From CAVVYJ01 sp963752495 (GTDB lineage: Bacteria; Pseudomonadota; Gammaproteobacteria; Burkholderiales; Methylophilaceae): DNA of 64,000 bases. The stretch spans positions 1-64,000 of the forward strand of contig CAVVYJ010000004.1 of NCBI GenBank assembly GCA_963752495.1, given 5' to 3'. The position numbers and the translations under genes are program-made. Positions 57,455 to 64,000 of the stretch are shown here, piece after piece (the stretch's first letter is position 1; each line of letters starts with the position of its first letter). The notes beneath the pieces were generated by a model. The model saw only the letters and a list, made by a program, of their open reading frames with translations, did no database searches and had not been told where the DNA came from.

Positions 57455-58285
57455 ATGACCGAAATTTTAAATATCGAGAGTCTAAATGTCACGCCAAAGA
57501 GTGCGCCATCAAGATTTTTGGTAAAAAATGTTTCATTTAAGCTCTCGGCAGGCAAAACCACTTGTATCGTTGGTGAGTCTGGGAGCGGTAAAAGTCTGAC
57601 TGCGCTCACGATTATGGGATTGCTTTCCCCGCAGCTCCATGCGTCAGGCAATGTTGTTTTTCAGAGTTCTGAAATTACCAAACTCGATAATAAGGCAATG
57701 CAGAAGATACGTGGCGCAAAAATCGGTATGATTTTTCAGGAGCCTATGACCTCGCTTAACCCAGTGCTGACAGTGGGATACCAAATTGGCGAAGCACTTA
57801 CCGCACACTTGGGATTAAAAGGCTTGGGTTTAAAATTGCGTGTGGAAAGTTTGCTACAGCAAGTGGGTATCCCTGTAGAACGCGCCAATAGTTATCCTGA
57901 TGAGCTGTCAGGCGGGCAGCGTCAGCGTGTGATGATTGCCATGAGCATTGCTTGCGAACCTGCACTTTTGATAGCGGATGAGCCTACAACTGCATTGGAT
58001 GTGACGGTGCAAGCACAAATTCTTAAATTGCTTGATGAGTTAAAAACACGCATGAATATGGCCATGCTGTTTATTACCCACGATTTTGGCGTGGTTGCCG
58101 ATATTGCTGATGATGTGATCGTGATGTTTAGAGGTGAAATTGTTGAAGCAGGCAGCAAAAAGCAGGTTTTAACTAAGCCGCAGCACCCTTACACCAAGGC
58201 TTTGCTTGCTTGCGTGCCAGATGCAGAGGGCAAGAAGCAGTTAAAACCCATCGATTACGCTTGGTTGAAGAATAAGGCGGCATAA
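57455..58285 (+). CDS. ABC transporter ATPase, OppD/DppD-like
   Basis: ATPase of 276 residues. Walker A GESGSGKSLTALTIMG, signature LSGGQRQRVMIAMSIAC, Walker B LLIADEPTTALD and the H-loop FITHDFGVVADIADDV are intact. The end HPYTKALLACVPDAEGK is the start of the oligopeptide-type C-terminal extension, shorter than in OppD. No permease or binding-protein gene lies nearby. Paired with the next ATPase gene, six bases away. Confidence 0.92.
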   Translation: MTEILNIESLNVTPKSAPSRFLVKNVSFKLSAGKTTCIVGESGSGKSLTALTIMGLLSPQLHASGNVVFQSSEITKLDNKAMQKIRGAKIGMIFQEPMTSLNPVLTVGYQIGEALTAHLGLKGLGLKLRVESLLQQVGIPVERANSYPDELSGGQRQRVMIAMSIACEPALLIADEPTTALDVTVQAQILKLLDELKTRMNMAMLFITHDFGVVADIADDVIVMFRGEIVEAGSKKQVLTKPQHPYTKALLACVPDAEGKKQLKPIDYAWLKNKAA

Positions 58286-58290
58286 GCGCA

Positions 58291-59109
58291 ATGAATTCAA
58301 ACGGCATTATTCTACAGGCGAATCATTTAGTTAAGGTATACACGCAGCGTAGCGGGCGTTTTGGTTTAGGGAACACAAAAATTCGCGCACTGGATGACGT
58401 GAGTGTTACGTTAAAAACAGGTTCTACGTTAGCTGTCGTGGGTGAATCTGGTAGTGGTAAGTCCACCTTAGCGCGTTGTCTGTTACAATTGCATCCTTTC
58501 GAAGGTGGCGAGGTGTTGTTTCAAGGACAAGACCTGACCAAATTAGATAACAAGGCGTTACGCGCCACTCGCAAGCACTTGCAAATGATTTTTCAGGACC
58601 CTTTTGCGTCGCTTAATCCTCGTATGAAAGTGGGCGAGATTGTAGGGGAAGGGTTGCTGATTCATGGGATTGGCAGCGCATCTGAGCAGTTGAAGAAAGT
58701 GTATCAAATGCTCGAGCGCGTCGGTTTGAATGCGGAGGATGCGCAAAAATATCCACACCAGTTTTCTGGTGGGCAACGTCAGCGTATCGGCATAGCGCGG
58801 GCGCTGGTATTGGAACCCAAAGTAGTGGTGTGTGATGAGCCTGTTTCGGCGTTAGACGTTTCCGTGCAAGCACAGATTTTGCTCTTGCTCAAAGCGTTAC
58901 AGCAAGAAATGGGGTTGAGTTATATTTTTATCACACACGATTTACGTGTAGTGCGGCATATCGCTGATGAGATGGTGGTGATGCATCAGGGTAAGATTGT
59001 AGAAGAGGGCGCGGTAACCAGCATATATAATGCGCCACGTGAAGCTTATACTCAGCAGTTATTAAACGCAATTCCAGGCAAAGGCACGATAACAAAAGTG
59101 GCTGCCTGA
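58291..59109 (+). CDS. ABC transporter ATPase, OppF/DppF-like
   Basis: ATPase of 272 residues. Walker A GESGSGKSTLARCLLQLHP, FQDPFASLNPRMKVGEI (typical of the peptide group), FSGGQRQRIGIARALVLEP, VCDEPVSALDVSVQAQ and FITHDLRVVRHIAD are present. It ends with EAYTQQLLNAIPGKG. Together with the previous protein it equals the two halves of a YejF-type double ATPase. The partner permeases must lie elsewhere. Confidence 0.92.
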   Translation: MNSNGIILQANHLVKVYTQRSGRFGLGNTKIRALDDVSVTLKTGSTLAVVGESGSGKSTLARCLLQLHPFEGGEVLFQGQDLTKLDNKALRATRKHLQMIFQDPFASLNPRMKVGEIVGEGLLIHGIGSASEQLKKVYQMLERVGLNAEDAQKYPHQFSGGQRQRIGIARALVLEPKVVVCDEPVSALDVSVQAQILLLLKALQQEMGLSYIFITHDLRVVRHIADEMVVMHQGKIVEEGAVTSIYNAPREAYTQQLLNAIPGKGTITKVAA

Positions 59110-59127
59110 TTTTTAGGACGAAAGAAA

Positions 59128-59754
59128 ATGGCATTAGATTTAGAAGAGCAGGAACAGTTAGACGAATTTAGAGCATGGTGGAAAAAAAATGGGAAGCTGC
59201 TCACTAATTTGTTATTAGCAGCAGTTGTGGCCTATGCCGCATGGACAGGTTATAACTATTTTCAACAGAAAAAAGCCGTTGAAGCCTCTGAGTTGTTCCA
59301 AAGTTTGGTGCAATTAGAGCCAAACAGGTTGGCGGAAATCAAAGCACAGTCTGCAAAACTGATGGAAAGCTATTCTGGTACACCTTACGCAGCCCGTGCG
59401 GCTGTTTTTGCGGCAAAAAATAATTTTGCGGCAAATGATGCAAAAAGTGCCAAATCTCAGTTGGAATGGGCAATTGCCAATGCAAAAGAAAATTCTGTTA
59501 AAGCTATTGCCAGCTTGCAATTAGCATCAATTCTCTTGGAAGAGAAAAATTATGAAGGCGCACAAAAAGTGTTATCAGCAGAGCTCGACAAAGGTTATGA
59601 CGGCCTAAAACAAGGTTTGCAGGGTGATATTTATTTAGCGCAAGGGAAGCAGGCTGAGGCAAAAAAAGCCTATGAAGCTGCGCTTGGCAACTTGGATGAA
59701 AGTGGCAGATTACATCAGTACACACAACAGAAACTTGAATCACTCGGCAGTTAA
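59128..59754 (+). CDS. yfgM: YfgM-like periplasmic TPR protein (SecYEG ancillary)
   Basis: Single-span inner-membrane protein of 208 residues that in E. coli associates with SecYEG and PpiD. N-terminal EEQEQLDEFRAWWKKNGK precedes a membrane helix (LLTNLLLAAVVAYAAWTGY); the periplasmic part is a TPR-like array (GTPYAARAAVFAAKNNF, LASILLEEKNYEGAQKVL, GDIYLAQGKQAEAKKAYEA). Directly upstream of bamB, as in most beta- and gammaproteobacteria. Confidence 0.94.
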   Translation: MALDLEEQEQLDEFRAWWKKNGKLLTNLLLAAVVAYAAWTGYNYFQQKKAVEASELFQSLVQLEPNRLAEIKAQSAKLMESYSGTPYAARAAVFAAKNNFAANDAKSAKSQLEWAIANAKENSVKAIASLQLASILLEEKNYEGAQKVLSAELDKGYDGLKQGLQGDIYLAQGKQAEAKKAYEAALGNLDESGRLHQYTQQKLESLGS

Positions 59755-59765
59755 TCATTAGCTTT

Positions 59766-61235
59766 ATGTTCAATCAAACTTTATATCGCGGTTTTATAGT
59801 TGCTTGCCTGTTGCTGTTGGCAGGATGCAGCACATTCACAGAATTAACTTCTGACTTGAAAGACAAAGTTTTGGGCAAAGATCCGCCTAATCCCCCTGCC
59901 GCTTTGGAAGAAATTAAACCAACTTACAATGCAAAAGTAGATTGGTCCAGTCAGATTGGCGATACGGGCACTTACGACTTTACGCCTGTGCTGGAAGCCG
60001 GAATGGTATATGCAGCCAACTCAAAAGGTGAGTTGGTAAAACTGGATGCAACGAATGGCAGACAAGAGTGGCGCGTAAATGCTGGAGAGCCGATTAGCGG
60101 TGGAGTTGGCGCCGGTGGTGGCATTATCTTGGTGGGAACAAGTCGAGGCAATGTGCTCGCTTATGACGTGAGTGGTAAATTATTGTGGAAATCTAAAGTT
60201 TCTAGCGAAGTGTTGAGTGCGCCGCGGTATTTCGATGGTTTTGTTATTGCTCGCTCAGGGGATAATCATATATTTGGCCTTGACTCCGTTGATGGGAGCC
60301 GTAAATGGGTTTATGAGCGAGTTACTCCTGCACTAAGTTTGCGTAGTAGTGCAGGTATTGTTGTTGATGGCGGTGCGGTATATGCCGGCTTCTCTGGCGG
60401 TAAAATGGTGGCGCTTCGTGCAGATAATGGAAAATTGTTGTGGGAGGCTACCGTAGCGCAGCCTAGAGGGGTCACCGAGATTGAACGTATTGCTGACATC
60501 ACCAGCCTGCCCACTGTAGTCGGGCCGGCTGTATTTGCGGTCGCTTATCAGGGCAGAACAGCGGCTATAGATCGCTTAAATGGTAAGGTTGCCTGGAATC
60601 GCGACATTTCAAGCTACACAGGTCTAAATTTTGAAAACGATAGACTTTATTTATCGCATTCATTAGGCTCTGTTTATGCGCTAGATTATGCTGCGGGTAA
60701 AACATTCTGGCGCCAACCAGCATTGCTAAACCGCCAATTGACTGTGCCACAGCCGCTGGGTGACGTTGTTGCTGTTGGTGATCTCGAAGGATATGTGCAC
60801 TTTTTAAACCGCGATGATGGTAACTTTGCCGCGCGTATTAAAATTGATGGCGATCCTGTGATGTCGATAATTTCTGGGAATGCCAGGTCTCAGGTAATTG
60901 CAACAACACGCGGAGGCGGTCTGTATGCAGTATCTGTTACAAGCATTGGGGATGCTAGTACAAGGTCTCAATCAGCGCCTAGCAAGACAGAGTCGGCGCC
61001 TATTGCAGAACCTGAAAAACCAGCCGCAAGTTCTGTGAGAGAGCAATCTTCCTCGGACTTAGAAAAAACGATTATCGAAACCACACAGCCTGTAGCTGAA
61101 AGCGCAAAAGATACTACTTTAGAGTCAACACCAACAGAAGCGGGTGGCGCTAATACTGACAGTATTATGTTTAAAAAAGACCAGCCAGATGCAGGAACCG
61201 TTGATAAACTTTACGAACCAGAGTCTGGGAAGTAG
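59766..61235 (+). CDS. bamB: Outer-membrane protein assembly factor BamB
   Basis: Lipoprotein of the BAM complex, 489 residues, longer than the usual 380-400. The lipobox is LLLLAGCSTF. PQQ-like beta-propeller blades can be followed (LVKLDATNGRQEWRVNAGEP, VLAYDVSGKLLWKSKV, GLDSVDGSRKWVYER, AAIDRLNGKVAWNRD). The extra length is a C-terminal low-complexity tail of about 95 residues (SQSAPSKTESAPIAEPEKPA...) that is not part of the propeller. The frame is intact. Confidence 0.95.
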   Translation: MFNQTLYRGFIVACLLLLAGCSTFTELTSDLKDKVLGKDPPNPPAALEEIKPTYNAKVDWSSQIGDTGTYDFTPVLEAGMVYAANSKGELVKLDATNGRQEWRVNAGEPISGGVGAGGGIILVGTSRGNVLAYDVSGKLLWKSKVSSEVLSAPRYFDGFVIARSGDNHIFGLDSVDGSRKWVYERVTPALSLRSSAGIVVDGGAVYAGFSGGKMVALRADNGKLLWEATVAQPRGVTEIERIADITSLPTVVGPAVFAVAYQGRTAAIDRLNGKVAWNRDISSYTGLNFENDRLYLSHSLGSVYALDYAAGKTFWRQPALLNRQLTVPQPLGDVVAVGDLEGYVHFLNRDDGNFAARIKIDGDPVMSIISGNARSQVIATTRGGGLYAVSVTSIGDASTRSQSAPSKTESAPIAEPEKPAASSVREQSSSDLEKTIIETTQPVAESAKDTTLESTPTEAGGANTDSIMFKKDQPDAGTVDKLYEPESGK

Positions 61236-61240
61236 TCACC

Positions 61241-62675
61241 ATGTTGCCTACCATTGTCTTGGTCGGTCGACCCAATGTCGGCAAATCCACCTTATTTAAT
61301 CGCCTGACAAAAAGTCGTGATGCTTTGGTGGCGGATTTGCCTGGCCTCACACGCGATAGACACTATGGACGAGGCATTGGTGCAAGCAGGCCATATCTGG
61401 TAATTGATACAGGGGGTTTTGAGCCGCGTGCCGAAAGTGGCATTCTCAAAGAAATGGCGAAGCAAACGCTGTTGGCAATAGATGAAGCCGATGTGGTGAT
61501 TTTTATAGTAGATGGCCGCGCAGGCATGACGCCACAAGAGCATGTGATTGCAGACATTTTGCGTAAATCGCAGCGGCCCGTTTTGCTTGCTGTTAACAAA
61601 ACTGAAGGCATGCAAAAAGCGGTTGTAAGTGCTGATTTTTATGAATTAGGCCTTGGCGATCCGCTCTCTGTTTCATCTGCTCATGGCGAAGGCGTTAAAG
61701 ATTTAATCGAGCTCGCCTTAGAAAATTTTCCTGAACCTGATACTGGTTGATTTAGAACAAAACGACCGCCACCCTAAAATCGCCATTGTTGGCCGTCCTA
61801 ATGTGGGTAAATCGACGCTTGTGAATGCGCTGCTGGGCGAGGAGCGCATGATTGCGTTTGATGAGCCCGGTACTACACGTGATTCTATCTATGTGGATTT
61901 AGAGAAAAACGGAAAAACCTATACCATCATTGATACTGCTGGCGTGCGCAAGCGTGGCCGTGTTTTTGAGTCGATTGAAAAGTTCTCTGTAGTTAAAACC
62001 ATGCAGGCGATTGAAGACGCCAATGTTGCGATATTAGTTGTGGATGCGCAAGAAGGTATTACCGAACAAGATGCGCATGTTGCCGCATATATATTGGATG
62101 CTGGGCGTGCACTTGTTGTTGCAATCAATAAATGGGATGGTTTGAAAGAGGACGAACGCGAATGGATAAAAAAGGAAATTGACCGGAAATTACAGTTCCT
62201 AGATTTCGCTAAGTTCCACTATATTTCGGCGTTACGCAAAAAAGGCTTGCCTGAATTGTTCGACTCGGTGGATGGTGCTTTTCAAGCCGCTTTTGCCAAG
62301 CTGGCAACTCCACAATTAACACGTGTGCTCATAGACGCGGTTGCGCAACACCAACCTCCGATTAGTAAGGGCATACGTCCCAAGTTGCGATATGCGCATC
62401 AGGGTGGGTTAAACCCACCCATTGTTGTAGTACATGGCAGCCATATTAACGGCGTAAAAGATAGCTACAAACGCTTTTTGGAAGGCGTATTTCGCAAATC
62501 TTTTCAGTTGATAGGTACACCACTGCGCGTGCAATTTAAGCAAGGTGAAAACCCATTTGCTGAAGCGCCGGATAAACGTAAATCAGGCGAAGGTATAGTG
62601 AGTATGCGCCGCCGTAAAACTGCTCAGCGTGCCGAGCTTAAAGCAAAAAAAGATGCAGATAATAAAAAACGATAG
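61241..62675 (+). CDS. der: Ribosome biogenesis GTPase Der (EngA) (one frameshift)
   Basis: Essential 50S assembly factor with two GTPase domains, about 477 residues. The first has VLVGRPNVGKSTLFNRLT, the second AIVGRPNVGKSTLVNALLG, with ATG/NKxD motifs VNKTEG and INKWDGL, then the KH-like C-terminal domain (RPKLRYAHQGGLNPP). The frame breaks at about 61738, between EPD and LVDLEQNDRHPKIAIVG. It starts six bases after bamB. In many relatives hfq follows; here it does not. Confidence 0.95.
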
Positions 62676-62759
62676 TCAGTATTGGGCCTAGCTACTTTAC
62701 TCTAGTTGCAATTCAGTATAGCCTATGGTTTAAGTAATTCAATAAATAGGGGAATGATA

Positions 62760-63407
62760 ATGGATGCTGCAAAAGAAGAAAAAGCACTTAACGCCTATAT
62801 TAAGTTTTTACAAGGTAAAAATGTCAGCAATGAAGCAATTGCGGTGCGCTCTAAATTTTTAGAAAAACTTACTATCCTCTTGCAAGGGAAATCAACCCGA
62901 GAAGAATACGGCAGTGCATTAGAAACAGCCCTGAAAGTCGAGGGAAGTATTGAGCGTCATCAACAACTAAATATCGCGCGCGAGTTTTTTCCATTCTGGA
63001 TGAATGATGTCAAGATGATTGCAAGGATGAGCGAAACTTATGGGTTTGATTTAAGTATATCTCAATTAAAACCATTGCCAGCTATAAGCGTAGAAGAGCT
63101 AAATAATTATAAACTTGATGATGGCGAGTCTGATCTACTTAACCGCTATGCACAACTGATGAAAGAACAAAACCAGCCAGAAGAAGTGGTTCAGGCTAGA
63201 CTAAGGCTGGCTAAACTGGTTTTGCTCAGGCTTCGTGATATTCCAATCAAAAACAACGTGTCTTATCGCATGGCGGTTGAAGTGACGTTACCACTTTTTA
63301 ACGTGGATGATATTAGGCAGCGCTTTTTGCAGGCTGTACGCGAGTTCTTCTACATTTGGATTGCCAAGGTAGATCCGATGTACACCCCGATTTTTACGCG
63401 AGGTTGA
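62760..63407 (+). CDS. Uncharacterised protein, paralogue of the product at 42897
   Basis: Protein of about 215 residues starting MDAAKEEKALNAYIKFLQ; AGGGGA stands seven bases before ATG 62760 (ATG 62754 is also possible). Helical and soluble. It shares the REFFPFWMNDVKMIA, LRLAKLVLLRLRD, YRMAVEVTLPLFNVDDI and REFFYIW elements with the protein encoded at 42897-43526 over its whole length. I know no function. Placed alone between der and bamD. Confidence 0.8.
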   Translation: MDAAKEEKALNAYIKFLQGKNVSNEAIAVRSKFLEKLTILLQGKSTREEYGSALETALKVEGSIERHQQLNIAREFFPFWMNDVKMIARMSETYGFDLSISQLKPLPAISVEELNNYKLDDGESDLLNRYAQLMKEQNQPEEVVQARLRLAKLVLLRLRDIPIKNNVSYRMAVEVTLPLFNVDDIRQRFLQAVREFFYIWIAKVDPMYTPIFTRG

Positions 63408-63419
63408 GGGAAATCCGAC

Positions 63420-64000
63420 TTAATACAAGCTTTCCCAGAATTTCCACCACACTTTTTCGTCCTCAGATACCTTACCTGTAATCATTGGGTTCTGGGGATA
63501 ATTGGCTTTCAGTACGCGAATATTATCTTCTTTTAAGTCTTGCAAATCCATGTAGTCGTAAGCGCTGATTGTGATGACAAGCGCCTCTTCAACTGAGATG
63601 GAGTTTGGATAATATTCCAGCACATATTTTGCGCGGTTGAGCGCCGCTAAATAGGCTTGACGCTTCATGTAATAGCGCGCCACATGCATTTCATGCTGAC
63701 TTAACGAGTTAACCAAATAAACCATGCGCTGTGTGGCATCTTTATAGTATCTGCTTTTTGGGTAGCGCTCGGTAAGTTCTTTTAGCGCAGCAAAAGACTG
63801 CTTAAGTGATTTTGGATCACGGTCGCTAATCTCTTGTGCAGTGGCTTTTTCAATAATGCCGCGTTCATTAAAAGTAGATAACCCTTTGATATAATAGGCA
63901 TAATCCACATTAGGGTGGTTAGGGTGTAGCTTGATAAAGCGATCTGCTGCGGCGATGCATGAAACGGGATCGCTTAACTTGTAGTACGCGTAGGCGATTT
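63420..64000 (-). CDS. bamD: Outer-membrane protein assembly factor BamD (5' end outside the window)
   Basis: TPR lipoprotein of the BAM complex, normally essential. The visible 193 residues include AADRFIKLHPNHPNVDYAYY, IKGLSTFNERG, DPKSLKQSFAALKELTERYP, ATQRMVYLVNSLSQHEMHVA, RYYMKRQAYLAALNRAKYV and the C-terminal EKVWWKFWESLY. The lipoprotein signal lies beyond 64000. Convergent with the unknown paralogue. Confidence 0.95.
   Translation of the reverse strand, partial: IAYAYYKLSDPVSCIAAADRFIKLHPNHPNVDYAYYIKGLSTFNERGIIEKATAQEISDRDPKSLKQSFAALKELTERYPKSRYYKDATQRMVYLVNSLSQHEMHVARYYMKRQAYLAALNRAKYVLEYYPNSISVEEALVITISAYDYMDLQDLKEDNIRVLKANYPQNPMITGKVSEDEKVWWKFWESLY

Overview
The window looks like chromosome of a methylotrophic betaproteobacterium, most probably of the Methylophilaceae (Methylotenera/Methylophilus relatives). 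The best evidence is a complete fhcBADC operon (46113-50541) for the formyltransferase/hydrolase complex of tetrahydromethanopterin-linked formaldehyde oxidation. It sits among typical betaproteobacterial housekeeping genes, with a tmRNA tag ANDETYALAA and a LapD/MoxY-type sensor kinase. The family assignment is inference; the gene content is read from the sequence.

Layout. 1-3204: 3' part of tilS and a NarL-type two-component pair. 3350-5730: a TonB-dependent receptor. 5836-7466: purT and a group 2 truncated haemoglobin. 7646-12156: a three-gene signalling operon (GAF/PAS histidine kinase, single-domain receiver, receiver-PAS-GGDEF-EAL protein). 12165-15349: two tandem RhlE-like DEAD-box helicases. 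15685-18847: typA and a membrane-anchored, probably inactive class III cyclase-like protein. 18848-23470: a sigma-54 response regulator and Cache-type kinase, divergent from an outer-membrane barrel plus a short phosphate-binding-like protein. 23478-25868: a PAP2 phosphatase and a phosphoethanolamine transferase. 26211-29867: a four-gene operon (thermostable-hemolysin family, adenylate-forming ligase, haem-oxygenase-like di-iron protein, SDR), the best candidate here for an uncharacterised small-molecule pathway. 29894-38041: tRNA-Ser(CGA), yaeQ, ybiT, nitroreductase, greB, guaA, guaB, a DUF4124 protein, rnfH, ratA. 38200-40778: smpB, ssrA, a duplicate of the ssrA 3' end (likely integration scar), a membrane-anchored Mrr-type nuclease, a DUF3568 lipoprotein. 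40895-45085: an ArsR/SRPBCC cluster with a clear promoter-operator, an unknown protein and an alpha-carbonic anhydrase with an extra N-terminal domain. 45091-50541: trhO and fhc. 50712-62675: the conserved ndk-rlmN-pilF-rodZ-ispG-hisS-(three extra genes)-yfgM-bamB-der run, then a paralogue of the unknown protein and the 3' part of bamD.

The reading frame breaks in about twenty genes, including ones normally essential or highly conserved (guaA, guaB, hisS, der, rodZ, tilS), often at short homopolymers. This pattern points to uncorrected sequencing or assembly indels rather than gene decay. Broken genes are therefore annotated as single CDS spans with approximate break positions.

Together the genes cover C1 metabolism (H4MPT-linked oxidation of formaldehyde towards formate; purT consumes formate), purine synthesis, tRNA and ribosome maintenance, envelope assembly (BamB, BamD, RodZ, PilF, EptA/PAP2), and an unusually dense set of signalling systems.
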